Positions 47,737 through 58,247 of a stretch of 64,000 nucleotides of DNA are shown piece by piece. The notes under the pieces were generated by a model. The model was not told where the DNA came from, did not search any database, and was given only the letters and a program-made list of their open reading frames with translations. The stretch's first letter is position 1. Each line of letters opens with the position of its first letter. Source of the DNA: Alopecurus myosuroides (Eukaryota; Streptophyta; Magnoliopsida; Poales; Poaceae); NCBI GenBank assembly GCA_028641055.1, contig CM054060.1, forward strand, positions 238,170,833-238,234,832, given 5' to 3'. The position numbers and the translations under genes were made by a program.

Positions 47737-47754
47737 TGTGAGAGTCCTGGAGAG

Positions 47755-48730
47755 TTGTACCCTATCCAGCTAGCGTCTTCTCAAGCTATACCTTGGGATC
47801 TCTCCGCCGGCATCGATCTTTGGCATGCTCGCCTCGGCCACCCTAACTCCACCACACTTCGTCAAATCATTAGGTTTTTTTCCTTTGCATGTAATAAAAC
47901 AGATGCTCACACATGTGAATCATGTCGCCTAGGAAAACAAATCTGCCTCCCCTTTAGTCAGTCTTCCACAGTTGCGTCTTTCCCGTTTCAGTTAATTCAT
48001 GGCGATGTGTGTGGACCTCTCCTATATCTAGTAATTCTGGTTTCACTTATTATCTTGTCATTATGGATGATTATTCTCATTTTGTGTGGACTTTCCCTCT
48101 ACATAAGAAACCCGACGTTTTGGCCGCCCTGCTCGCCTTTTATTATTATGCCTCCACCCAGTTCGGTCGTTCTATCCAAGACCTCCAAACTGACAACGAC
48201 AAAGAATTTGGTAACCTCGCCATCCGCACCCTCCTCTCTACTCACGGCACCATTTTTCGTATCACGTGTCCCTAAACCTCCCATCAAAACGGCCGCGCCG
48301 AACGTGTCCTTCACACTCTCAACGATTGTGCCCGCACTCTCCTATTCCACGCCCACATACCACCTTCGTTTTGGCCCGATGCCCTTTCCATCGCCACCTT
48401 ACTCATCAAATTTGCCCTTGCCGCACCCGTTGGAACTATGCACCCCACCACCTCCTTTTAGGCTCCCCTCCATCCTACGATGGCCTCCGGATTTTTGGTT
48501 GTCGTTGCTATCCTAACATCACTGCCACTTCTCCCAACAAACTCTCCCCCCGTTCTGTACCATGTGTATTTATTGGTTACCCGACTAACACCAAGGGCTA
48601 CAATTGCTATGATTCGGTGTCTCATCGTGACATCACTTACCGACATGTTAACTTTGACGAGTTGTGTTTTCCGTTTGCACATGGACATATAGAGGGGCCT
48701 TCCCCCTCTCCCGAGGCCGAGTTCCCCTAG
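47755..48730 (+). pseudogene. Copia integrase
   Basis: The pre-integrase zinc domain 'LWHARLGHPNSTTL' and 'CESCRLGKQ' (HHCC) is at 47815-47940. The core follows: 'LIHGDVCGPL' (first Asp), a frameshift near 48010, 'TYYLVIMDDYSHFVWTFPL', 'LQTDNDKEFGN' (second Asp) and, after a stop at 48274-48276, 'HQNGRAERVLHTLND' with the catalytic Glu. The C-terminal 'DGLRIFGCRCYPNITATSPN' and 'CVFIGYPTNTKGYNCYDSV' blocks lie at 48480-48620 in another frame. All three catalytic residues are visible but not in one frame. Confidence 0.87.
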
Positions 48731-49170
48731 CGTTGTGTACCTCTAGCCCTGGTTGCGCTGTCGGCCGCGGACCCATCATCTACTTCTGCGTCGCCCTCGA
48801 GCCCCGGCTTGGGCGCCGAGTCTACGTCGACATCGCCCTCGAGCACCGTCTCAGGTGCTTCCCCTCCCCCCGCCTACCGTGTGACACTCAAGCTCTGGTT
48901 CGGGCGCCGCGCCGTCACCTGCATCGCCCTCGAGGGCCGTCTCGGGCGCTGCACCTCCTTCAGGCTCATCACCTCCCGTTGCTTCCTAGGCTCCGGGTCC
49001 CGTCACCCGCGCCCGAGATGGCGTCTTCCGTCCGAGCCCGCGTTATGCTGTGGATGTGTACGCCCTCACTGCGTCAACATCCGCGCCCTTGTCCTCACAT
49101 GTTGCGCCCTTGCCGATGCCGGCCTGCGCCTGGGTGGCTCTCCGCGACCCTCTATGGCTCGTGGCCATGC
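48731..49170 (+). other. Pro/Ser/Ala-rich Copia linker
   Basis: GC-rich region between integrase and RT with no domain; several frames are open because of composition only. Confidence 0.5.
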
Positions 49171-51112
49171 AGGAGGAGTTTCATGCCCTGCAACGTAACC
49201 ATACGTGGCAGCTCGTCCCCCCCCCCCCAATTTCATCACCGGGTGTCGGGGGGCTACCCCCGAGTAGGGGTAAGACAGGTGGTAAAACAGAGATCAGAGT
49301 ATTGTTTACCGGGTGGACGGCTACTCGGGGACCCGCTATCCGGTGGTGGCTATTCGGTAATAAGTACTGAAGGCCAGGAGAATATAATAAGGATGATCAT
49401 AACTGTCCGAGTAGAGAACAAGTGGTCCGAGTAGATGGGCTGCAATCCTACTCGGGCAAGAAGTCAATGGAGCCATTCTGACGAGATCCCGCGTATCCCG
49501 CAGCCGTACAGGCGTGCGGTTCAACTTACGGAGAGCATGATTATCCGCGCTACGGCGTGGGTACAGTGAGGGTAGACGCCGGTCACGTCTTGTCACTGAC
49601 AGAGGGGACATGACGTGTCGGGGGGCCTACTCTGTGAGACTGACAGGGTGGACAGGTCCTGTCAGCCGGAAGGCGCGGCGACTTCTCGCACCCGCGTCAG
49701 CGGGAACCCGGGGGCGTGCTCTGCATCACAGTAGGGACGTCCCATCGTTGTACCTTTTATTCATTGTTTACTCAGCTGGGCACCAGTATATAAGGTACCC
49801 AACCCCCTCCTGCGCGAGGGACGTTACGCGAGAGAGCATTTATTGCACGAGCAAGTGCTAGAGGTAGAGAGAGCAGAGAGTGGCTACTCGGATGAAGGCC
49901 TGATTTGTACTGTGGGTACTCGGATATCACACGTACAGAGAGATAGGCAGGAGTAGGAGTGTTACCTCCACATGAGGGCCCCGAACCTGGGTAGTTCTTG
50001 GTGTTTGCAGTGTTTCCTGTGCGCGTATACTCGACGTGCGATCCCTCCCCGGATACCTACAGCGTCCATCGGCCCCAACCTTAAGCCATCCCATGGCATC
50101 TGTCTTTACACTTCCACGACACCGGGAAGTGGGTCTTCAAGCATAAGCTTCATCCGAACGACATGTCATAAGGCCCGCTAGGTGGTTTGTGGCTTTCGCC
50201 AGCATGCCCGTGTTGACTTCACTGACACCTTCGCCCCGGTGGTTAAACTCGGGATGATTCACACCATCCTTCAGCTTGCGGTGTCTCGTGCTTAGCTGGT
50301 GCATCACATGGACGTCTCCAATGCCTTCCTCTGTGGTCATCTCGAGGAACAGGTCTTCTGCCAGCAGCCCATCGGGTTCGTCAATGCCACCCACCCGGAT
50401 CATGTCTGCCTGCTCTCGCACTCTCTCTACGGGCTCAAGCAGGCGCCCCACGCTTAGTAGTAGCGCATCGTTGTATTTCTTCACCGAATCTAATTCTGCT
50501 CCACTCGCTCCGATGCCTCGTTGTTTGTGTACCGCCAGGGAGACACCACCACCTATCTGCTGCTCTACGTCGACAACATCATTCTGACGGTGTCCACTCC
50601 TGCTCTTCTTTGATAGCTCACTGATCGTCTTCATGCTAAGTTCGTTCTCAAGGACTTGGGGCCTCTCCACTACTTCCTCGGCATCGAGGTGGTGCGTCGT
50701 GCGGACGGCTTATTCCTCCATCAGCGGAAATTTGCCCGTGAGCTTCTTGACCACGCTGGGATACTTAATTGCAAACCCCCGTCTACGCCTGCTGATACGA
50801 AGAACAAACTCTCCGCCACAGATGATTCCTTGGCTAAGGATGCGGCGTTCTACCGGTCCATTGTAGGTGCTCTCCAATATCTTAATCTCACACGGTCGGA
50901 ACATCAGTATGTTGTCCAGCAAGTATGCCTTCACATGCATGCTTCTCGCGATGCTCATTGGACTACGGTGACGCGGATTCTTTGCTACATCCACGACACC
51001 ATGGATATTGGTCTCTCACTTCACGCCTCCACCGCCATGGACATCACCGCCTACTCGGATGTTGATTGGGCCGGCTTCCACTTCGGGATATTGCATCTAT
51101 CTTGGGCCATCC
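49171..51112 (+). pseudogene. Copia reverse transcriptase and RNase H N-terminus
   Basis: RT begins 'MQEEFHALQRNHTWQLVP', is cut by the solo LTR (49243-50121), and resumes 'GKWVFKHKLHPND' at 50124, 'ARVDFTDTFAPVVKLGMI', 'HHMDVSNAFLCGHLEEQVF' (first catalytic Asp kept), 'LYGLKQAP' and 'LLYVDNIILT'. Here the YVDD box reads YVDN (50566-50577). 'LGPLHYFLGIEV' and 'HQRKFARELLDHAGILNCKP' follow, then RNase H start 'TAYSDVDWAG' with its Asp. Stops occur after 'VSRA', after 'QAPHA' (three in a row, 50457-50465) and near 50613. The RNase H is cut by the CACTA at 51113. Confidence 0.88.
49238..50126 (+). mobile_element. Gypsy solo LTR with TSD ccggg
   Basis: The LTR 49243-50121 (879 bp) starts TGTCGGGGGGCTACCC and ends ...TTCCACGACA, flanked by ccggg at 49238-49242 and 50122-50126. 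It has a TATA box gtatataagg at 49792-49801. Removing it leaves the Copia RT frame open across the site. The family is not identified. Confidence 0.88.
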
Positions 51113-51134
51113 CACTAGTAGAAAAATAGCCTCT

Positions 51135-51325
51135 GGTCCTGGGATTTAGTCCCCGTTACATATTGGACTGGGACTAGAGGGGGCGGCGTCAACCGTTCGC
51201 CTCGCAGTGAACCCTTTTAGTCCCGGGTCGTAATACGGGCCGGGACTAGAAGGGTGGAGGCAAACGTTCGCCTGGCGCGAGACCTTTTAATCCCGGGTCG
51301 TAATACGGACCGAGACTAAAGGCCT
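51135..51325. repeat. CACTA subterminal repeats
   Basis: Three copies of 'ttagtccc(gg)gt...taata(c)gg(g)ccgggacta' spaced by ~65 bp with 'aaccgttcgcct' spacers. In CACTA elements such repeats are where the element's DNA-binding protein attaches. Confidence 0.8.
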
Positions 51326-51460
51326 AAACTGTTTTCCTCCCGCGCGCTTTGGAAGTTGTTTCGATTGATTGGGATAAAAACAGAGAGACTGCTACAGTAA
51401 ACCAAACGGGTGCTCTCTTGTTCCTCTTGCTCTCTCCTCTCTTCTTTCCCATCCTCCACC

Positions 51461-52555
51461 ATGAATCCAAGTACTCTGTACGGGGATGTGCCCGTACATG
51501 GCAAGATCCTTCTCGATGTCGTCTACACGAACGACGGTGCCAGGGTCCCGGGTTTTCTTGCCGATTTGGAGCGATGGCTTGAAGAGGATGAATACAAGTT
51601 CCTTGGCCTTGATCTCGAGTACACGACCGACCAACAATATGTTGTCGTCATCCAACTTGCTCACAAGAAGCGTGTCATGGTCTTCCAATGGGAAAGGTAA
51701 TACGAAACTTCTTGTAGGATAGGAAAATTGCATAGGATAGCAACATGTGGCTATTTAAATCCTATTGGAAAATATCTTATTTTGATTCATATAGGATAGA
51801 AAAATTGCATAGGATAGCAACATGTCCATTTGAATCCTATATGGGAAAGAGTTTCTTTTGATTCATATATATATAGGATAGGAAAATTGCATAGGATAGC
51901 AATACATATGTCCATTTGAATCCTATATGAGAAAGAGCTTCTTTTGATTCATATAGGATAGGAAAATTGCATAGGATATCAACATATATGAATCCTATGG
52001 GAAGAGCAATTCCTCGTCTTTGATTCCATTTGTACAGGATAGGAAAATTACTCATTTTGTTCCATTTGTTGTTGCATCGAAAGAATATACTTGTTGCAGC
52101 GGTATTTAACATTTGTTCCATTTTTGTTGTTGTAGTAGTGATAAACACTGTCCAGTACTCATGGATTTTCTGTCAACAATGGCATACTTTTTGCTAGTGT
52201 TGATATAACGAATGACAAGATCAAGGTGATGCGCACCTGGGGTATTGATATACCAACTGACTCCCACATAGATCTCCGAGGCTTGTTCAGGATTGAGCAT
52301 CCTAAGAGTTCAATGGCTAATATGGCAACCGCCTTGATCGACGAGGAGTACGCTGATATGAAGACAAAATTCCCCAAGATTTAACACAAGTTCTAGGAGA
52401 AGACCACACTTGACAGGATCAACATTGAGTATGCAACAATAGATGCGTACGTTTCATACGGGTTGTACCGTAGGATTAGAATCCTCAACTATGGGCAACT
52501 TCACCTAGTGCCGCATGAGTCTCCTGCTTGGGGGTATTCTTCGGAGTACGAGTAG
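51461..52555 (+). pseudogene. Captured 3'-5' exonuclease gene (WRN/DnaQ-type) in CACTA
   Basis: Exon 1 (ATG 51461 to 51696) reads 'MNPSTLYGDVPVHGKIL', 'WLEEDEYKFLGLDLEYT' and 'QQYVVVIQLAHKKRVMVFQW'. LDLEYT is the DxE Exo I motif of the DEDD exonuclease superfamily. A GTAATA donor follows at 51697. Exon 2 begins near 52136-52139 and reads 'SVDITNDKIKVMRTWGIDI', 'HIDLRGLFRIEHPKSSMAN' and 'YATIDAYVSYGLYRRI', the YxxxD Exo III motif, ending at 52553-52555. It would trim DNA or RNA 3' ends. A one-base deletion in a T-run near 52190 and stops at 52382-52384 and 52394-52396 disable it. Related small exonuclease genes occur in many grass CACTAs, as I recall; this was not checked. Confidence 0.78.
51716..52045. 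repeat. Tandem repeat of ~75-80 bp in exonuclease intron
   Basis: About four units built of 'ataggatag(g)aaaattgcat', 'aggatagcaacatgtccat', 'ttgaatcctatatgggaaag' and 'agtttcttttgattcatat'. Units begin near 51718, 51792, 51873 and 51955, with a partial one at 52038. They fill most of the intron. Confidence 0.8.
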
Positions 52556-52726
52556 ATGGGTGCCTGTGTCTCTATTATTATGTACGGCTTGGGGGTCTCT
52601 TCTGACGCGAATTAGTTGCAGTTTATGTTATATATTGCCTTGACGAGATTTTATGTAGTACTATTATGTAATGGATATCCGAACTATTATTTCTATTAGT
52701 TATGTCCCTGTTTAAGTATGATGTGA
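52556..52726 (+). other. 3' sequence of exonuclease gene
   Basis: AT-rich, non-coding, between the exonuclease stop and the solo LTR; probably its 3' UTR. Confidence 0.5.
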
Positions 52727-55700
52727 GCAAGTGTAACACCCGGGGGATTTCCCCCAATTAGATTTGGTTGTTTTTCTTTTCGCATTGCATTGCATCATAT
52801 GCATTGCACTTTGTTTTCAAAATCATTTAAAAATTCAAACAAATTTTAAAATTCACCCAATATTCAATCAAATTCAAATTAGCAAATATTTTAAATATTT
52901 CAAAAAACAAAAGTTTGTGCAACTGGGCATTTTAAATGCTGATTGCATAGAAATTGTTTTCATAATTTTTTTGGAGTTTCAAAACCCCTCAAAATAACCT
53001 TTCTTCTCTCCCTTTTCTCTCTTACAAAAAAAAAGGAAGTGGGGAGGCAGCCGAACTGGGCCAACAAGGCCCAGTCAGCCACCTACAACCCAACCCCAGC
53101 CCACCTCCTATCGATCTTCTTCTCCGTACAGGGAGCACGAGGAACTCCTCCTGTCGCTGTCCGCACCATGGTCCCCTCCTCCACCTGCTCCCTTTCCCCT
53201 CCCTTAAAGCCTCCCCCCTCCACGAAACCCTAAGCTCTCCTTTCTTCCTCCCTGCCGCCGCCGATCCCCCTCTCTCCTTCCTCTCTATTTCTTTCCATCA
53301 CCAACAAAACCACCGAACCATGGCCGGAGTTGGAGCATCTTGTGCGGGCGGTGTGGTACCTGTGAAGATCCTCCGTGTGCGGGAATGGAAGGAGGGCTTC
53401 ATCCGTGTCATGATTGCCAAAGGAGCTGGACCAAGAACTTCGCTGGATCATCGTCTTCATGCGCGTTTTCAGGCCGGCGGCAAGGCCTTCGTCCGCGCGA
53501 TCCTCGACGTCTCCTGCACGTCCGCCTCGCCCCAAGCTCCTCGAGGTGAGTCTCGCCTCTGGGACTCGTCGCCCTACCCCTCCTAGTGCTCTGGAGCGGT
53601 GCCTTCGCGCACCGCCTGTTTCAGGTCGTCATCGATCCTTTGCCCATCCTCCATCGCTGATCTGCATCGGAACGCACAGACTGAAACTCCTTCAGTTTCG
53701 TCAGTTAAACGCGGCATGTATGCTACGCCCAGATGTAAGCATCAAACGCATCCACAGCCCAGTGGCGCAAGCCCACGCGCGCACGGCCGCAGGGCGCGGG
53801 TTCGAATCCCGGCCGGCGCAAGCCTCCCATTTTTTTGCCTCTCTTCCGCGCCCGCGGCTGACCCCACCGGTCAGCGACCGTGGTGGCCAGCGTGGTCTCA
53901 CCCGCGCCTCGTCAGCGCCCTGCTTGACACGGGGCCCGCCAGTCATAGACTGTGGCTAGCGCTACCGTGGGTGAAACTCGCCCAGATCCAGATCTTGATC
54001 TGGCGGTTTGCATCCAGGCCCCTGTCTTTTTCTTTTTGCACCGGCGCCCCTCAATCTTTTGGTTCCATCACAGTCCAGTCCCTGCACTTTGCAAAATGCA
54101 CCCCAAACTTCAAATGATCATAACTTTCAAACCACAAATCCAAATGACACAAATTTTATATGTTTTCCATGCAGAATTAAATAAACTTTCCAAATATAAA
54201 CTTTGTTTTCTGTTTTGAATAATGTAAATTGCTGAAAACAATAATTCTTTGTTTAATGCATTTAAAATTGCCAATTTAATTACTTGCTCATTTCAAACCC
54301 AAATTCAACATATAAAATATGTTTTCCATTCAAAATTTCCTAAACTTTTCAAGTATGCAATTTGTTTAATTTTTTTACCAATTAAAATTTGTGCAATTTT
54401 CTGTACTTTATTTAATTCATCTAAAATTGCATAAATCATAACTAATTCATTTTAACTCCAAATTTGAAAAGTAAAATATGTTTTCCAATCAAAATTCTCT
54501 GTACTTTTAAAATATACAATTTGTTTACTGTTTTTCCTAATTAAAAGTGGTGAAATAATTCAATGCTTTAATTAAACCTTTTAAATTGCAAAAATTCATA
54601 ACTAAATATTTAAAATTCCAAATTTGGCAAATGAGATATCACATTGAAGCTAATGTCGTATACATTCTGTTTTCATCATCCACCATGCCATTTAATCACT
54701 TCAACCTAATGTTTGCTTGTAATTCACTTAAATAACTATGCATGCACCTGGGATTTCCAAATGCAACCTTATCTTTGCATTTGGGCCCATTTAAAATGTT
54801 TCATCATGTCTTGTATCTATTTTGATGCACCCTTTAACTTGTCATTCATATAAAATAGGATCATGCTGGATCTTTTGTCGTAGTAGTAATTGATGCATCC
54901 GTTGATTCTTTTAGTGCTTTGCTTCTTCGCGGATAGGACGTTGAGATGATGTGAGCAACGACAAGTTCTGCGGATGTATCTCTACTTGCTGGATTCCAGG
55001 CAAGTATACTCACTTGCTACCTATGTTGCCTTTCCTCACTTGTTACCGATTCTTTCCGTTGTCTTTATGCTATCCTAGTATTTTCGATGCTTGTGTCTCG
55101 ATCCTATCATATGTTTACCTTGCAGCCAGGATATAGCCTTCCTTCCACTTCCTATTAACTGTTGTTTTTTACCTTGTTGGCCCTCGTGTCGTAGTTGCAT
55201 GCTTAGTGTTGTTTGCGCTCGAGTCTTGTTGTCCTTTTTCATATCACCTGTTTAGTTTGATAGTTGGGTTTTCAATTTAATCAACAACATGTTAATGTTT
55301 GGGGTAATAATAATTTGATGATAAGGCACCGGCAGGAGGCCCGGCGTGGTTTTGGAGCCTGCTAGTGTCGAAACTAGGAAAAGGGTCTTGTCCATTGATC
55401 CATGATGAGTGCGCTAACCGCATCCGGGAGGTAGTATGGGACCCCCCTCGACTTAGACCTGATTTGCAGTTTGTCCGAAGAGCCACACTTAGTTCGGGTG
55501 TTCCATTTGCTCATACGCATGAATGGGTTGGCCCCCCATGGTTACTGTTGATGATGATGATGCATATAGGGCGAGGCCTGTATTGCCGGGGTGTTGCGTC
55601 CTGCGGGAGTTTTGCACACTTGCGCTGAGTATTCGGCTGCGTGGCTGGGACCTTATAGCTCCGTGGCTCCTAGGACAGGTTGTAAAGACGGTTTGGGTCG

Positions 55701-56592
55701 TGTCGAGCCAACCTGAGTTTTAGTTGGTGGCTTGAGTGTGTACGGGTACTGTAGCGCACCCTGCAGGGATGAATCTTCTCGAGAAGCCGTGTTGTCCGCG
55801 GTTATGTGACGACTTGGTGAAAGTGCTGGCTAACAAGTACTCAGACACCTTACACCTAATGATAATAACTTGACTAGTAATATAGTATTACCTTCACCAT
55901 AAAAATGAATGTCACCTTAATCAACAACGTGAGTTTTCCTTGGGTTGCTTCCTTAGTAGGGGGTAACACTGGATGGGTATTGTTTGGTGAGTAGTTATAG
56001 TTGGTTTTGTCGCGCTATCTTATCCCTTTCTTTTAGCCGGAAGTTGTAGCGCGTCTCTTTAGTTTGTTAGTGCTGCCCGCTGCCGCTTCTTTGCAATAAT
56101 CCCTTTCTTTCCGTTGTACCCAAAGTATTTGTATCTTGTGATGATTGGTTACGCTGGTATCTTGTGAGTATGGTTTATCCACTTGCCAGTACTTAATAGT
56201 ACTGACCCACGAATTCTTTTCGTGGCTGCATATTCCACATTGCAGTCAACAGGTTTGAATTCTGATGACGTTAGCTTGGGAATCCCTCCGGCTTGGTCTG
56301 GGCAGGGATTGGACGCCATCGGTTATCTTCAGGACTCTTAGTCCAATTTGTATCTTGTTCGTAGTCGGACACTATGTTGTTTCTTCCGCTGTCATTTGGA
56401 TCTTTGTATTGTATCAGTTGTATCCTTGACTCGTTTGAGTCGTCTTGTATATATCTCTTCTGTTGTTGTTGCGGAATATTCGTGAACTGTTGTAATGTTA
56501 TCACAAGTGGCAACCTGGAATCGGTTATTATGTGGATTTTGGCGGAAATGCTGAAATCTGCATAGTGCCCGATCTCGGGGCGTCACAGCAAG
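52727..56592 (+). mobile_element. Chromovirus-type solo LTR with TSD gcaag
   Basis: The LTR 52732-56587 (3856 bp) starts TGTAACACCCGGGGG and ends ...CGGGGCGTCACA, with gcaag at 52727-52731 and 56588-56592. The TGTAACACCC head, GC-rich middle and AT-rich flanks fit Tekay-type LTRs, but it is not the same family as 33416-45249. No internal region is present. GC-rich ORFs at 53100-53960 are compositional. Confidence 0.9.
53756..53836 (+). other. tRNA-like Pol III promoter (SINE head?) inside solo LTR
   Basis: An A-box-like tggcgcaagccc at 53763 and a perfect B box ggttcgaatcc at 53799-53809 are 36 bases apart, and a T7 run at 53830-53836 would terminate Pol III. No acceptor stem forms, so it is not a working tRNA. 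It could be a SINE head or a chance/ancestral part of the LTR. Confidence 0.4.
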
Positions 56593-57516
56593 CTTTCTGA
56601 AGCAATTGTGATGTATGTGCTGAATATTTAGTATCATGTCATTCAAATTTGTAACTGCAATTTAACTTGTTGAGAAGCCCTTGACCATAGCGTGTAGCAC
56701 TATCTAATTTTACATTTGACCAGTAAGATATGTGTACTCTCATACCTACTGTCCCAAATTAATTTTTGAGCTCATTTAAAATTTATTTAGAATTATAATA
56801 CCAATTGGTGTAATTTAACACATATATAGTAAATTCTATAAATAATTTATTTAGAATTATAATATTAATTGGATGGCAACATTTGACCATAGAGACAAGA
56901 GCCCAACTTGTTTACATTTTTTTAGTTCATAAACATATGTGAAATTGAATTTAGAATCACTAGTTATGAATTAAGTAATATTATCTTAATTATTAAATAT
57001 AATAAATGTCTTTTGCCCAAAATCAACTTGTGAATATTTTACAATCAGAGATCAAACATAAAACTCTTCGAGTAATTTAACATGGTTTGATCATTTAGTG
57101 CTCAAGTTTGGCATGTTTCCCCGAGAAACCCTAGTTTCGATATTTTGCCTGAGGTGACCCTATAATTACCCCTACTTAGTAAAGTCCTATACATGATGGA
57201 AAATAGGATATGGAAGTCATATTTGAACTTATCTCATTTTTCCTAATCGATTTAGACATATTATTTTTTAATTTTTGATTTACGGATTTGTAGATATGAA
57301 TGATTCAATATTAAATGAAAAGGGCAAAAAAAAACTTAAATTGAAGATTATTTGAATTCAATATTATTATTATTACTTATTTATTTTTGTTTAACTAAAT
57401 AATTGTTTGGATTCACAAAATAAAGACATGTGACATCATAGTTCAAGTATTAACATGATTGACAGTATACTATTGTAAGTAAAACAACATTTGTTTCTTG
57501 AAATCTGAGAGGGAAG
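56593..57516 (+). other. AT-rich interior of the CACTA element
   Basis: No coding sequence. A short near-repeat 'aatttatttagaattataat' occurs around 56780 and 56845. Confidence 0.5.
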
Positions 57517-57579
57517 GAACTAGAAAGTTAAGCGTGCTGGGAGTGGAGTAGTCTGAGAATGGGTGACCGACCGGAAAGT
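57517..57579 (+). repeat. 5S-rRNA-derived segment in the CACTA
   Basis: 'aaagttaagcgtgct' then 'gagtagt' and 'gaatgggtgacc' with 'ggaaagt' match the order, spacing and most bases of the second half of plant 5S rRNA, covering box A, the intermediate element and box C of its internal promoter. The first half is not present. Not a functional rRNA gene. Confidence 0.75.
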
Positions 57580-57595
57580 GTCATTAGATAATAAA

Positions 57596-57667
57596 AGGAG
57601 AATGATTAGAGTTAAAAATAATTGAGACTAAAGGAGAATGATTAGACTCAGAAATAATAGAGACTAA
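57596..57667 (+). repeat. Two 36 bp tandem repeats after the 5S segment
   Basis: aggagaatgattaga heads at 57596 and 57632, tails 'gagactaa'; five substitutions between units. Confidence 0.8.
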
Positions 57668-57886
57668 AGGAAAACCAAAATCCCAAAATAAAAAAATCAC
57701 AAAATCTTTTGTCACAGATCTTATTACCATCCGGGACTAAACGTCCTCCAGCTCGCAGCGCTGTACGCGACCACGTGGAGGGCCCTTAGTTCCGGTTCGT
57801 GGCCCACCGGAACAAGAGGGGTGGTCTAGTCCCGACTGGCCAGTCTCGGATGAAAATCCGGCACGCCCTTTTTTCTACTAGTGTCC

Positions 57887-58247
57887 CTCATCTCATGGTC
57901 GTCCAAGCGACATCCTACGGTCTCTCGCTCCAGTGAAGAGACGGAGTATCACGCCGTGGCCAATGCGGCTGCCGAGTGTTTGTGGCTTCGACAGTTACTC
58001 CAGGAGCTCTCTGCGACAATGTCTCCGTCAATCCGGTTCATCATCGTCGTACCAAGCACATCGAGATTGATATTCGCTTTGTTCGGGAACATATGGCTCT
58101 TGGCATATATGTGTACTACACGTACCCACTTCCCAACAAATTGCGGACATCATGACGAAGGGGCTCCCTACAACGTCATTTGAGGAATTTTGGTCCAGTC
58201 TTTGAGTCAGCCGTGGCGACGCCGCGACTGCGGAGGTGGGGAGTGGG
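57887..58247 (+). pseudogene. Copia RNase H C-terminus and polypurine tract
   Basis: Continues the RNase H after the CACTA: 'LISWSSKRHPTVSRSSEETE' then 'YHAVANAAAECLWLRQLLQE', the conserved E.EY.A..N...E..WL motif with the catalytic Glu. After 'LSAT' the frame is lost; 'TKHIEIDIRF'-like residues (58055-58085) occur in another frame. The tract ggaggtggggagtggg at 58232-58247 lies directly before the 3' LTR and is the plus-strand primer. Confidence 0.85.

Larger units (their letters stand above)
51110..57886 (+). mobile_element. Non-autonomous CACTA element with TSD tcc
   Basis: CACTAGTAGAAAAATAG at 51113 and its inverted form ...TTTTTTCTACTAGTG ending 57883 are CACTA termini; tcc flanks both (51110-51112, 57884-57886). 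The subterminal region (51135-51320) has three 'agtcccgggtcgtaatacgg' repeats, answered at the right end by 'ctagtcccgactggcc'. There is no TNP2 or TNPA transposase. The cargo is an exonuclease pseudogene (51461-52555), a chromovirus solo LTR and a 5S-rRNA-derived segment. It is inserted in the Copia RNase H, which resumes at 57887. Confidence 0.93.

Noticed and set aside
53320..53586. ORF starting MAGVGASCAGG in solo LTR
   Set aside because: GC-rich LTR leader; compositional and without family similarity.
53756..53836. Functional tRNA gene
   Set aside because: B box is perfect but no acceptor stem pairs and the A box is poor; kept only as a tRNA-like motif.
57517..57579. Functional 5S rRNA gene
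   Set aside because: Only the 3' half is present and box spacing contains changes.
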